64,000 nucleotides of DNA, from positions 248,001 to 312,000 of the forward strand of contig NC_015499.1 in NCBI RefSeq assembly GCF_000212395.1, in the 5' to 3' direction. Below, piece by piece: positions 7,919 through 16,899 of the stretch. Position 1 is the stretch's first letter. Every line of letters begins with the position of its first letter. The position numbers and the translations under genes were made by a program. This stretch comes from Thermodesulfobium narugense DSM 14796 (GTDB lineage Bacteria; Thermodesulfobiota; Thermodesulfobiia; Thermodesulfobiales; Thermodesulfobiaceae). A model generated the notes under the pieces. It was not told where the DNA came from. It made no database searches and worked only from the letters and a program-made list of their open reading frames with translations.

Positions 7919-9148
7919 TTGATCAGAATTGATATAAACAGACTTAAAGATGGTCAAAAATTGAGTTCTCCAGTATTAGATTCAAAGGGAAGGCTCCTTA
8001 TAGGTGAAGGTATACCTTTGGATTCACGTATGATCAAACACCTCAAAGAATTGGGGTTGCAATTTATTCCTATTATTGTTCCTGGATATGAAGATATAAC
8101 TCCTCTTGAAGCGATATCCAGAAAGGTCGAAATGTTTATGAAAAAAGAGGCTAATGAGATAATCAAAGCCGCAAGAAAAACCGCTATGATAAACCCAGAG
8201 AGAATTATAAATGCTATAGACTATGTTATGAACGATATGCTTGCAAAAAGTAAGACAGGAATAGTGGTCGATGACCTTAGGACTAACAAGGAATTTTTGT
8301 TTGATCATCTTACAAGAGTTTGTATTTATTCAGGTATATTGGGTACTGCATTGGGGTTAAACGATTTAAGATTAAGAACTCTTATGATTATTGCATACTT
8401 GCATGACGTTGGGTTAGCGTTAATTGATGATGAAAGCATTTTAAATGGTAGTTATATTACAGATAATCCAGATTATAAGGTTAAGGAACACCCAAAGCTT
8501 GGAAGAGATTTGTGCAATAGAGCCGGGTTTCCTTTTGTTGTTAATCAATCAATTTATCAACACCACGAAAGACTTGACGGTAAAGGTTATCCACGTGGTC
8601 TAACTGAAAAGGATATAACTATTTATGCAAAAATAGTTTCGGTTGTTGACGTATATGATATACTTACCTCGCCTTTACCTAATAGAAAACCGTATTTACC
8701 CAATGAAGCAATAGAATTTATTATGGCCTTAAGCAGTAGCGCTTTTGACAAAGATGTTTTAAAAACTTTTTTGAAGAAGGTAGTTCCATATCCACCTGGA
8801 ACTCTAGTTTTGTTATCCGACAATCAAATATGTGTGGTAAAGGATTGTAATAATAATCTGCCTTTAAGGCCAGTTTTGAAAACTTATGCTTATCTTGAAA
8901 ATAATCAGGTGAAATATGTTGATGAACCAAAAATAATAGATCTTAAAGATCATTTGAATCTTACTATTGTAGGCCAGGTTGACAGTTCAGGTAAAATTAT
9001 TGATTACGAGAGTTCAAATATTTCAAATATCTTAAAAGATTTTGAAGAAGAGAATGATAAAACTGAAGAATTTCCTAAAAAGATCTTAAAGAAAAAGATA
9101 ATAAGATTCAAAAGGAGTGCGAAGCTAGTTGATAAAAATAGATATTGA
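7919..9148 (+). CDS. HD-GYP domain protein (cyclic di-GMP phosphodiesterase family)
   Basis: A 409-residue soluble protein. Residues 1-60 form the small N-terminal module often seen before HD-GYP domains (DINRLKDGQKLSSPVLDSKG). Residues about 125-280 are the HD-GYP domain, with DHLTRV, HD at residue 162 (HDVGLAL), HHERLDGKGYP ending near residue 225, and VDVYDILTS. The usual HDIGK is altered to HDVGL. The C-terminal part (PYPPGTLVLLSDNQ) is typical of this subgroup. HD-GYP enzymes usually break down c-di-GMP; activity here is inferred. The TTG start has TAGGTGG upstream. A decayed copy of the same gene overlaps its end. Confidence 0.85.
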   Translation: MIRIDINRLKDGQKLSSPVLDSKGRLLIGEGIPLDSRMIKHLKELGLQFIPIIVPGYEDITPLEAISRKVEMFMKKEANEIIKAARKTAMINPERIINAIDYVMNDMLAKSKTGIVVDDLRTNKEFLFDHLTRVCIYSGILGTALGLNDLRLRTLMIIAYLHDVGLALIDDESILNGSYITDNPDYKVKEHPKLGRDLCNRAGFPFVVNQSIYQHHERLDGKGYPRGLTEKDITIYAKIVSVVDVYDILTSPLPNRKPYLPNEAIEFIMALSSSAFDKDVLKTFLKKVVPYPPGTLVLLSDNQICVVKDCNNNLPLRPVLKTYAYLENNQVKYVDEPKIIDLKDHLNLTIVGQVDSSGKIIDYESSNISNILKDFEEENDKTEEFPKKILKKKIIRFKRSAKLVDKNRY

Positions 9149-9769
9149 CGAAATACCTTCTGGCAGTGAACTGCAATTTCCTATCTTTGATGGGTTTGGC
9201 AGAATGCTTATCAGTAAAGGGGTATTTATCACAGATAAAATGCTAGAAAGGTTAAAAAAGTTAGGCGTCAAAAAGATTCCAAAGTTTCTAACGCAATAGC
9301 ACAACACCATGAAAGGCTTGACAAAACTGGCTTTCCCAATGCAATCAAGCTTTCAAATGACTATGCTCAAATAATCAGCATAGTTAGTTTTTTTGATTAT
9401 CTTACTCAGCCTTTTAGGGGAGAGGGATATTTGCCGAGTGAAGCTTTGGAGCTAATTATGGGAAACTCAGGTTTGATGTTTGACCAGGAAATTGTTAAGG
9501 CGTTTGTTAAAAAAGTGATGCCATATCCACCTGGAACGCTAGTTCTTTTGTCAAATGATATTGTTTGTGCGGTGAAAAGCGTTGAGCCCAATTTTGTTTT
9601 AAGACCTGTGGTTAAAACTTATGGACTTTTAAAGGATGGTAAAATTGTAAAATTCGCTCCTAATCAAATTGAAGAAATAGATCTCGTTAAAGAGCTTTCG
9701 CTGACTATAATAGGACAAATTAATTCTAAGGGTGAGCTTAAAAGGTTTGTTAAGCCTGATTTTATGTAA
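9129..9769 (+). pseudogene. Tandem HD-GYP duplicate with internal deletion and frameshift
   Basis: A TTG start at 9129, overlapping the end of the intact HD-GYP gene, opens a 56-codon frame. It matches the first about 43 residues of that gene (KIDIDEIPSGSELQFPIFD against RIDINRLKDGQKLSSPVLD) and stops at 9297-9299. In another frame, from about 9281, the sequence resumes as SNAIAQHHERLDKTGFP and runs to the stop at 9767-9769. That part matches the neighbour's QSIYQHHERLDGKGYP and PYPPGTLVLLS stretch to the C-terminus. About 160 residues, including the first half of the HD domain and the HD pair, are missing between. It therefore looks like a duplicated copy inactivated by deletion. Confidence 0.85.
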
Positions 9770-9794
9770 TACTAGATCTTTTTTATATTAAAAA

Positions 9795-9803
9795 TGATAT
9801 AAT
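9795..9803 (+). promoter_or_regulatory. Extended -10 promoter element before glmU
   Basis: TGATATAAT fits the extended -10 form TGnTATAAT; no clear -35 box lies 17 bases upstream. It would start the glmU-prs transcript about 50 bases before glmU. Confidence 0.45.
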
Positions 9804-9862
9804 TCAATGTAATGTATAAGATATACTTATGACTTATAAAAATAATATATAAGGTGATAAAT

Positions 9863-11263
9863 TTGACATATAACAAAATGATTTATCCAGTTATATTGTG
9901 TGCTGGTGTAGGGAAGAGGATGAAATCTGTTTTCCCAAAGGTAATGCACTGTGTTTTAGATAAGCCAATGTTGTGGTGGGTTTTAAGGTCTTTTCGAGGG
10001 TTGATAGATAATGAGCCTATTGTTGTAGTCGGGAAAAATAAAGATCTTATTTCTCAGTATTTTGCTGGTGAAAAGATAAACTACGTAGTTCAAAGTGAAC
10101 CGCTGGGAACTGCGCATGCGCTTCTTTGTGCATATAAGAGTTTAAAGTCATTTTCTGAAGAGGATTATTTTCTCGTCATGCCTGGCGATATGCCATTGAT
10201 AAAACAAGAAACCATAAAAAATTTGTGTAAAATGTCTGAACAAAATAATGATATTACCTTTATTACTTGTAAAGTTGATGATCCTAAAGGTTATGGAAGA
10301 ATACTTAGAGATAAAGACAACAACTTTTTGAGAATAGTTGAGGAAAAGGATGCGAAAAGCGATGAATTGAATATAAAAGAGGTAAATGTTGGCATATATC
10401 TTATAAAGATTGCTTTATTAAAACTGCTTTATAATATCGAAAATAACAATGCACAGGGGGAATATTATCTTACAGATTTATTGGAACTTGCTTTGAAAAT
10501 GGGATATAAAATCGGCACAATGGAAATCTTCGATCAAAAAGAGGTATTGGGAGTTAACTCGCAAAAGGATCTTTTAGAGGCACAAAATGAAGCAAAAAGA
10601 ACCATAATTGACGTTCATTTAGATAATGGTGTTCAGATATTTGATATAAATTCAACGTGGATTGGACCTGAAGTTTGTATAAGTTCTGGTGCAAAAATTA
10701 TGCCTGCTTCAGTTATATATGGTAAAAGCAAAATTGGTTCCTCAACGATAGGGCCTTTTTCAAATGTAGAGAACTCAACTATAGGCGATAATTGCAACGT
10801 TATATATAGCGTTATAAGAAATTCTACAATAGGAAATAGTGTAAATATTGGTCCTTTTTCCCATATAAGAGAAGAAACTGTTGTTCATGACAATATCAGA
10901 ATAGGAAATTTTGTAGAACTAAAAAAAACAGAGATCAGAAACAATTCTAAGGTATCACACCTGTCTTACCTTGGAGATACCAGTGTAGGATCAAACGTTA
11001 ACGTTGGGGCTGGAACAATTACGTGCAATTATGATGGTTTTGATAAGCATAGGACTACTATTGAAGATGACGTGTTTGTGGGAAGTGACTCAATATTGGT
11101 TGCCCCAGTTAAACTTTCGAAAGGGTCAATGGTTGCGGCTGGTTCGGTTATTACCAGAGATGTACCAGAGGATTCATTAGGCATTGGCAGAGCTTCTCAG
11201 GTGAACAAAGCTGGATGGGTAAAGATTTTTAGAAGTACAAAAGCCAAAAAGAAAGATGATTAA
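9863..11263 (+). CDS. glmU: Bifunctional N-acetylglucosamine-1-phosphate uridyltransferase / glucosamine-1-phosphate acetyltransferase
   Basis: GlmU makes UDP-GlcNAc, the precursor of peptidoglycan and surface glycans. The N-terminal uridyltransferase shows ILCAGVGKRMKSVFPKVMH (consensus LAAGxGTRM, here with Cys for Ala), QSEPLGTAHALL and GDMPLI. The C-terminal half is a left-handed beta helix of hexapeptide repeats, ending with HLSYLGD, GAGTITCNYDG and FVGSDSILVAPV, the acetyltransferase site. TTG at 9863 is chosen because AAGGTG lies 6 bases upstream; GTG at 9854 would overlap that site. It has 466 residues. prs follows after 42 bases. Confidence 0.93.
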   Translation: MTYNKMIYPVILCAGVGKRMKSVFPKVMHCVLDKPMLWWVLRSFRGLIDNEPIVVVGKNKDLISQYFAGEKINYVVQSEPLGTAHALLCAYKSLKSFSEEDYFLVMPGDMPLIKQETIKNLCKMSEQNNDITFITCKVDDPKGYGRILRDKDNNFLRIVEEKDAKSDELNIKEVNVGIYLIKIALLKLLYNIENNNAQGEYYLTDLLELALKMGYKIGTMEIFDQKEVLGVNSQKDLLEAQNEAKRTIIDVHLDNGVQIFDINSTWIGPEVCISSGAKIMPASVIYGKSKIGSSTIGPFSNVENSTIGDNCNVIYSVIRNSTIGNSVNIGPFSHIREETVVHDNIRIGNFVELKKTEIRNNSKVSHLSYLGDTSVGSNVNVGAGTITCNYDGFDKHRTTIEDDVFVGSDSILVAPVKLSKGSMVAAGSVITRDVPEDSLGIGRASQVNKAGWVKIFRSTKAKKKDD

Positions 11264-11305
11264 ACACGAAGTTTTTAACTTAGCTAAAGGAAGGAGTATA
11301 TTTTA

Positions 11306-12250
11306 GTGGACAACTCTTCATATGCTATATTTTCTGGCTCTTCGAATATAGCTTTGAGTAAAGAAGTCTCAAGCTTTCTTGGAAGAAATCTTGGGGCTGT
11401 AAATATAACGCGTTTTAGCGACGGAGAAATTTATGTGAGGGTCGAAGAATCAGTCAGAGGGAAAGATATATTCCTTATACAATCCACTTCTAGTCCAGTA
11501 AATGAAAGACTTATGGAACTTTTGATAATGGTTGACGCCTTTAAAAGGGCATCTGTGTCTTCTATAAATGTTATTATCCCATATTTTTGCTATGCAAGAC
11601 AGGATAGAAAAGTGAGAGGCAGAGAACCAATTTCTGCAAAATTAGTTGCAAACCTTATTGAGCGTGCTGGCGTTGACAGAGTTATTGGCATAGATTTTCA
11701 TACTGGTCAGATTCAAGGTTTTTTTGATATATTAGTTGATCATCTTACTGCTATACCAGTATTTGATAACTATCTCAGATCGAATTTTGAACTAGATAAC
11801 CTGGTAATTGTATCTCCAGATATAGGAGGAGTTGGGAGAGCAAGACTTCTTGCTGAAAGAATGGGAGTCCCACTTGCAGTCGTAGACAAAAGAAGACCTC
11901 TCCCAAATCAGGCAGAAGCGGTTAATATAATTGGCGATGTGGTAGGGAAGAGATGCGTTGTAATTGACGATATAGTTGATACCGGAGGAACTATGGTTGA
12001 GGCAGCTCACATATTGAAGAAAAATGGAGCGAAAGAAGTATTAGGAGTTGCAACACATGGTATTTTGTCTGGACCTGCTGTAGAAAGGCTTACAAAATCT
12101 GATTTTTCGCATTTTATAGTTACAAATACTATTTATCATCCAGAGGAATTTTATGGGCCCAAGATTAAGATTATTTCTGTTGCAAGGCTTATTGCAGAAT
12201 CTATCAAACGTATTGCTTTATCAGAGTCAGTTAGTGAGCTTTTTAGATAA
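11306..12250 (+). CDS. prs: Ribose-phosphate pyrophosphokinase
   Basis: Makes PRPP from ribose-5-phosphate and ATP for nucleotide, histidine and tryptophan synthesis. Family motifs are FSDGEIYVRVEESVRG, YFCYARQDRKVRGREPISAK (ATP and flexible loop region), and the PRPP loop VIDDIVDTGGTMVEAA. The usual DLHA before QIQGFFDI reads DFHT here. Length is 314 residues, the normal size for class I enzymes. The GTG start has AAGGAAGGAG upstream. The glmU-prs pair is a common bacterial gene order. Confidence 0.95.
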   Translation: MDNSSYAIFSGSSNIALSKEVSSFLGRNLGAVNITRFSDGEIYVRVEESVRGKDIFLIQSTSSPVNERLMELLIMVDAFKRASVSSINVIIPYFCYARQDRKVRGREPISAKLVANLIERAGVDRVIGIDFHTGQIQGFFDILVDHLTAIPVFDNYLRSNFELDNLVIVSPDIGGVGRARLLAERMGVPLAVVDKRRPLPNQAEAVNIIGDVVGKRCVVIDDIVDTGGTMVEAAHILKKNGAKEVLGVATHGILSGPAVERLTKSDFSHFIVTNTIYHPEEFYGPKIKIISVARLIAESIKRIALSESVSELFR

Positions 12251-12254
12251 TAAG

Positions 12255-12285
12255 TTTTCTAATTAAATTTAATCTAATTAGAAAA
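12255..12285. repeat. Perfect inverted repeat between prs and the lysR-type gene
   Basis: Arms TTTTCTAATTA (12255-12265) and TAATTAGAAAA (12275-12285) pair perfectly over 11 bases around a 9-base loop. It stands 33 bases before the LysR-family start. It could end the prs transcript, but there is no long T-run. It could also be an operator, since TTCTAATTA-N9-TAATTAGAA contains the T-N11-A form bound by LysR proteins. Confidence 0.5.
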
Positions 12286-12318
12286 TTTAAGATAATATTT
12301 AGTTAAAAGGAGGATACC

Positions 12319-13236
12319 TTGTATTTAAGACAATTCAAGGTTTTTTTGGTAGCGGCTGAAAGAGAAAGCTTTACTCAGGCTGCAAAGGAACTTTATTTGA
12401 CACAACCTGCTGTTTCATTTCAGATTCAAGCATTAGAGGATTTTTTTGGGGCAAAGTTATTCAAAAGGACAGGAAGAAAAGTAGAGCTTACTGATGCAGG
12501 AGATGCGCTTTTGCCATACGCAAAGAAGATTATCGAAGCTATGGAGGAGTCCAAAAAGGCAATAGAACAGGTGGGCGCTGCAAAAACAGGTAAGTTAGTG
12601 GTGGGCGCTAGTACAACAATAGGCATATATATTTTGCCCCCATTGATTGCAATATACAGATCCAAATATCCTCAAACGATAATTTCTATAAGAGTAGAGA
12701 ATACTGAAGGAATAGAAGAAGCCTTGTTAAGGAAGGACATAGATTTTGGCTTAATAGAAGGGTTTGTCAAAAGCTCTTATGTAAAAAGAGAGAAATTTAG
12801 AGACGACGAGCTTGTTTTAATTGTTCCTGCCCATCATCCGTGGCCAGACGTTATTGAATTATCGGATCTTATGATTGAGCCACTAATCTTAAGAGAAGAG
12901 GGATCAGGTACTAGAATGGTTCTCGAAGGTGCTTTAATGGAAAAGAGTCTTTCTGTGTCTGATCTTAATATTAATATGGTTCTGGGAAACACGGAGGCAA
13001 TCAAACATGCAGTTGCTGCAGGCTTGGGAGTATCTTTTGTTTCAAAGTGCACAATTGGTAAGGAACTGGCACTTGGTCTTTTAAGAATTGTAAGGGTAAG
13101 AGGTTTTAACGTAATGAGAGAGCTTTTTATAATCAGGAGAGAGAATGAAGATTTGTCGCCATATGCTGAGAGAATTTTAAGATTTCTAAACAAACCTACA
13201 CCTATTGAAACGCCTTTTTCCCCTGCAGACAAATAA
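12319..13236 (+). CDS. LysR-family transcriptional regulator
   Basis: A 305-residue regulator. Residues 1-60 carry the winged helix-turn-helix (RQFKVFLVAAERESFTQAAKELYLTQPAVSFQIQALE is read across residues 4-41). They are followed by the linker helix and a two-lobed effector domain (LVVGASTTIGIYILPPLIAIYR, AAGLGVSFVSK). The effector region looks like the CysL/CbbR group, but no target gene stands divergent to it, so the ligand cannot be named. The TTG start has AAAGGAGGA upstream. dnaX begins 2 bases after its stop, which is unusual for a LysR gene and suggests read-through into dnaX. A palindrome just upstream may be its own operator. Confidence 0.88.
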   Translation: MYLRQFKVFLVAAERESFTQAAKELYLTQPAVSFQIQALEDFFGAKLFKRTGRKVELTDAGDALLPYAKKIIEAMEESKKAIEQVGAAKTGKLVVGASTTIGIYILPPLIAIYRSKYPQTIISIRVENTEGIEEALLRKDIDFGLIEGFVKSSYVKREKFRDDELVLIVPAHHPWPDVIELSDLMIEPLILREEGSGTRMVLEGALMEKSLSVSDLNINMVLGNTEAIKHAVAAGLGVSFVSKCTIGKELALGLLRIVRVRGFNVMRELFIIRRENEDLSPYAERILRFLNKPTPIETPFSPADK

Positions 13237-13238
13237 GT

Positions 13239-14720
13239 ATGGAGGTATTGTATAGAAAATACAGGCCAATAACGTTTGACGATATGATTGGCCAGGACGT
13301 TGTAAAAACTGTTCTCGAAAATGCATCAAAGCTTGACGACCCTCCTCACGTTTATCTTTTTGCTGGTATGAGAGGCACGGGGAAAACTACAGCTGCAAGA
13401 ATATTTGCAAAAGCACTTAACTGTACTTCAGAAGGCAAAAAACCATGTCTTAATTGTGAATCTTGTAAAAAATTTCTTGAGGGCTCTCTCGATTATGTGG
13501 AAATAGATGCTGCAACCCACAGTAGCGTAGATGATGCAAGATCTTTAAGGGAAATGGCATTAATTGCTCCCATGTCTTCAAAGTATAGGATATTTGTAAT
13601 AGATGAGGTACATCGTTTAAGCCCTTCAGCTTTTGATGCCCTACTTAAAATAATTGAAGAACCTCCTCCTTTTTCAATATTTATCTTTGCAACAACTGAA
13701 CCACACAAAGTGCCAAAGACTATTCTTTCGAGGGTATTAAGGTTAGATTTTTCTCCCATAAACCCAGAACTTTTAGCATCATATCTTGACAAGATAGCTA
13801 ATCTTGAAGGGTACAAGCTTGAAAAAAATCTACTCTTAGCTATTGCAAGGAGATCAGAAGGTTCTGTTAGAGATTCTCTTTCCTTTTTACAACAAATTTT
13901 TATGCTTTTTGAAAAGAAGAACCTATCAACAAGGGACATTTATTTAGTTTTAGGCATACCAGATGACGAGATCATTTCAAATATGATGCAATTTATTTAC
14001 AAGGGAGATCTTGACAATCTTGTTAACCTTATGGATTCTTTGAGGACGTCAAGCTTTAGTCCGCTTGCAATTGTTGATTCTTGGATATATTTTGTATTGT
14101 CAAAGATTAATACTGATACGAGGCCTCTAAAATTTATTGACAGGCTTATTGAGGCAAAAGGTGATTTAAGGTACGATCCTAACCCGTTTATGAGATTCGA
14201 ATTGGAAGTTTATGCTATATTTTCACTTTTAAATAGCAACATGAGAGTAAGCGACGAAAGTGATAATAGAATTTTAGAAAAGACAGAAGATATAAAAGAG
14301 GTTATAAATAAGGATATAAAATTATTAACTCCTGAGAGTTCTATAGAACAAAAGAGAGTAGATCTTAGTATTGAGCAAATTAATAAAGCATATTTAAAAG
14401 TTCTCGAACAAATAAAAAGTACTAATCCACTTTTGCATGCAAAATACGTTGCGGCTAAGCCCATAAAATTCGAAAACAATAAAGTTACTTTTGGCTTTTC
14501 TAAAAAAGAATCGAGGTGGCACAAAGAGCAGTTTGACTCCAATAAAGAAGAAAGAGAAATGATAAAGATTATGCTTTCAAAAGAATTAGGCGTTGATGTA
14601 GATGTTGCAAGCGAATTTATCGAGAAAGAAACTAAGAAGGATTCTAAGGCTAAATCTTCTACTTTAACGTTTCCAGATATTTTACAACACTTTAATGCAA
14701 AAGAGATAAAAAACGACTAA
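13239..14720 (+). CDS. dnaX: DNA polymerase III gamma/tau subunit
   Basis: DnaX is the ATPase of the clamp-loading complex. Residues 43-51 are the Walker A loop GMRGTGKTT. The zinc-binding cysteines are C62, C70, C73 and C76. VIDEVHRLSPSAFDALLKIIEEPP holds the DEAD-like Walker B with the sensor region TTEPHKVPKTILSR. The C-terminal about 130 residues are charged and divergent, as expected for the tau-type extension. At 493 residues it is of moderate length. It is followed by ybaB and recR, the classical dnaX-ybaB-recR order. Confidence 0.94.
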   Translation: MEVLYRKYRPITFDDMIGQDVVKTVLENASKLDDPPHVYLFAGMRGTGKTTAARIFAKALNCTSEGKKPCLNCESCKKFLEGSLDYVEIDAATHSSVDDARSLREMALIAPMSSKYRIFVIDEVHRLSPSAFDALLKIIEEPPPFSIFIFATTEPHKVPKTILSRVLRLDFSPINPELLASYLDKIANLEGYKLEKNLLLAIARRSEGSVRDSLSFLQQIFMLFEKKNLSTRDIYLVLGIPDDEIISNMMQFIYKGDLDNLVNLMDSLRTSSFSPLAIVDSWIYFVLSKINTDTRPLKFIDRLIEAKGDLRYDPNPFMRFELEVYAIFSLLNSNMRVSDESDNRILEKTEDIKEVINKDIKLLTPESSIEQKRVDLSIEQINKAYLKVLEQIKSTNPLLHAKYVAAKPIKFENNKVTFGFSKKESRWHKEQFDSNKEEREMIKIMLSKELGVDVDVASEFIEKETKKDSKAKSSTLTFPDILQHFNAKEIKND

Positions 14721-14773
14721 ACTTAAACAAAATAATTAAGTTTTTAAATCAAATAATTTTAGGAGGTTATATT

Positions 14774-15052
14774 ATGATTCCTGGAATGAAAAAGGCCCAA
14801 CAAATGTTAGAAAAGTTTCAAGCAGAACTTGCCTCTTTAGAAGTTGAAGCCAAAGCTGGCGGAGATCTTGTAAAGGTAGTTGCTACAGGTGATCAAAAGA
14901 TAAAGTCTATAACTCTTGATCCTTCCCTCAAAGATGAAGATTTACAAACTTTGGCTGATCTTGTAATGGTAGCTGTTAATAATGCTCTTGAAGAAGTAAA
15001 GGAAGCTGGCATGAAAAAGATGCAAAAAATGGGACTTCCAGGCCTATTTTAA
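14774..15052 (+). CDS. YbaB/EbfC-family nucleoid-associated protein
   Basis: A 92-residue DNA-binding protein of the YbaB/EbfC family, which binds DNA as a dimer. It begins MIPGMKKAQQMLEKFQAEL, then EVEAKAGGDLVKVVATGDQKIKSITLDPSL, and ends with an amphipathic helix and the Met-rich tail MKKMQKMG. TAGGAGG lies before the ATG. Its stop overlaps the start of recR (TAATG), so the two are translationally coupled. Confidence 0.92.
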   Translation: MIPGMKKAQQMLEKFQAELASLEVEAKAGGDLVKVVATGDQKIKSITLDPSLKDEDLQTLADLVMVAVNNALEEVKEAGMKKMQKMGLPGLF

Positions 15053-15663
15053 TGAAGTACCCCAAGCCCTTGAGCGATTTGTCTCATGAATTATCCCTTC
15101 TTCCGGGGATTGGGCCAAAGTTGGCTTTGAGGTTAGCTTTCTTTATTTCTCAGAGAGGCGAAGAAAAAAATCTTTCTCTTATTGAAGCGCTGCAAAATTT
15201 AAAAAATATAAAAAAATGTTCTCAGTGTAACGCTTTGTCTGAGACTGATCCATGTGAAATATGCTCGGATCCATCTAGAAATAACGAAATCTTATGTGTT
15301 GTTTCGGACGTGAGAGATCTGTGGAAGATAGAATCAACTAAATCTTATTCTGGCAGGTATTTTGTTTTAAACAGCCTGATTGTACCGCTGGAAGGTATTG
15401 ACCCAGAGAAAGCTGGTATGACAGAACTCTTCAGTTTGATTCGTGCAAAAAAACCTAAAGAAATTGTTATAGCGTTCGACTTCAGTATGGAAGGACAAAC
15501 TACTTCCTTATATATAAAAGAAAGGCTCTCAAGCCAAAGAGATCAGTTAGGTTATATACCACAATTAACCCGTCTTGCGGTAGGGCTTTCTATGGGTGAT
15601 AACCTTGGCAACACAGACGAGTTTACCATTTCACAAGCAATATTGCATAGACAAAAAATATAG
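15052..15663 (+). CDS. recR: Recombination protein RecR
   Basis: RecR acts with RecF and RecO to load RecA at gaps. The 203 residues show the N-terminal helix-hairpin-helix (LSLLPGIGPKLALRLAFFI), a four-cysteine zinc finger at C56, C59, C68 and C71, and a Toprim domain (ILCVVSDVRDLWKIE, FDFSMEGQTTSLYI). The ATG overlaps the stop of ybaB by one base. Confidence 0.95.
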   Translation: MKYPKPLSDLSHELSLLPGIGPKLALRLAFFISQRGEEKNLSLIEALQNLKNIKKCSQCNALSETDPCEICSDPSRNNEILCVVSDVRDLWKIESTKSYSGRYFVLNSLIVPLEGIDPEKAGMTELFSLIRAKKPKEIVIAFDFSMEGQTTSLYIKERLSSQRDQLGYIPQLTRLAVGLSMGDNLGNTDEFTISQAILHRQKI

Positions 15664-15761
15664 CGCCTTAATGCTTAGGATAAGTTAAATGCTTCTAACT
15701 CTTCAAAGTTTCAAAAGGTTTTTATCCTATAATTCTAAATCTTTTAAATTTCATTTTAGAT

Positions 15762-16895
15762 ATGTTTAAGATTATTAGTGAAGAATACAAAGATTATCTT
15801 TTGTCTTTAGGAGAAAATCTAATCCTTGTGCCTCAGGAAAATGTAGGTAAAATAATTTATCTAAAAGGCAACATAGATCATATAGAGTGCATAAGAAATT
15901 TCAGAAAACATCTTTTTTCAAGAGAAAAACTAATAGAATTTGTAGTTTTTCTAAACGATAATACTTCATTTCGGGCTATTTCCGATGAAAAAATCTTCCT
16001 AAAGCTTCACCAATTAGCAAAATATACAAAATGCGAAAGTCCTGAAAATATATCAAACAAAAACGTTTTTTCAAAGCAATATCTTTCTTTAATTCTACCG
16101 AAAGTTCCAATTATACTTCTTATTTTATCGACTTTGTTTGCATTTTTTGTTTTTACAAGTAAGCTTTACAATAATCCATCCAAAATCTTTTATAGTGAAC
16201 CTTATATTAGCATTATTTATCCTCAGGGCGATTCAATAGAACTCAAAGATATCGAAAATGGTTTATATCTTGAAGTGGAGTCTAATTTCAATCCAAAAGA
16301 GATTGATATTTTAGTGGATGGAAGTATAGTTTATCAAAAAAGTAATTCAAAAGATGTCTACTATCAGTGGTTTCCTCCAAATCCAGGCATATATAAAATT
16401 GTTGCCCGTTCTCAATTTAATGGTAGAGATATTTTTTCGAAAACCTTGACAGTTTACGCACAAGTTCCAGAAAGCAAAAGCTCTAATCAAGCTAATATAG
16501 AGGCTAAATCAATTTATAAAGCTACAAAAATAGTAATTGGGAATCCAGTCACGATGTACTCAAGTCCTGATGAATCTGTGGTGGTTGGGACAATTGACAA
16601 CGGATCAAAGGTGGAAGTTATTGAAAGGGCTGTAAGTCACAATTCAAAGCTTTATATGCTGAAGGAGGACCTTAGTTTATATACTGATGGAGTTTTTATA
16701 AACCTTAAAAAAGGCCAGTTATTGAGGCTTTATGATTTTTCTGGAGACATTTTTACATTGTTGTATAAAAATAGTGATTCTATTGGTCTTGTGAGACTTC
16801 AGAGAGAGTATCTCCAAAAAGTTGATACAGAAGAGTGGTATAAGGTAATCTATAATAAAAAAGAAGGATGGATAAGTTCTTTCTTTACGAGGTGA
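15762..16895 (+). CDS. Single-pass membrane protein with SH3-like C-terminal segments, function unknown
   Basis: I do not recognise a characterised family for the whole protein. Of 377 residues, about 1-105 are predicted cytoplasmic and have no known motif. Residues about 111-133 form one membrane helix (ILPKVPIILLILSTLFAFFV). The rest would lie outside. Residues about 145-240 look like a beta-sandwich (VDGSIVYQKS, GIYKIVARSQFNG). Residues about 250-377 contain two stretches like bacterial SH3 domains (MYSSPDESVVVGTIDNGSKV and WYKVIYNKKEGWISSFF), which often bind cell wall. The glycosyltransferase gene starts 4 bases after its stop, so it may belong to the envelope carbohydrate locus. TATAAT at 15728 could be its -10 box. 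Confidence 0.7.
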   Translation: MFKIISEEYKDYLLSLGENLILVPQENVGKIIYLKGNIDHIECIRNFRKHLFSREKLIEFVVFLNDNTSFRAISDEKIFLKLHQLAKYTKCESPENISNKNVFSKQYLSLILPKVPIILLILSTLFAFFVFTSKLYNNPSKIFYSEPYISIIYPQGDSIELKDIENGLYLEVESNFNPKEIDILVDGSIVYQKSNSKDVYYQWFPPNPGIYKIVARSQFNGRDIFSKTLTVYAQVPESKSSNQANIEAKSIYKATKIVIGNPVTMYSSPDESVVVGTIDNGSKVEVIERAVSHNSKLYMLKEDLSLYTDGVFINLKKGQLLRLYDFSGDIFTLLYKNSDSIGLVRLQREYLQKVDTEEWYKVIYNKKEGWISSFFTR

Positions 16896-16899
16896 TGAT

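Noticed and set aside
9431-9769. A separate 112-residue gene of unknown function
   Set aside because: It aligns with the C-terminal part of the neighbouring HD-GYP gene and lacks its own ribosome site, so it is part of the pseudogene.
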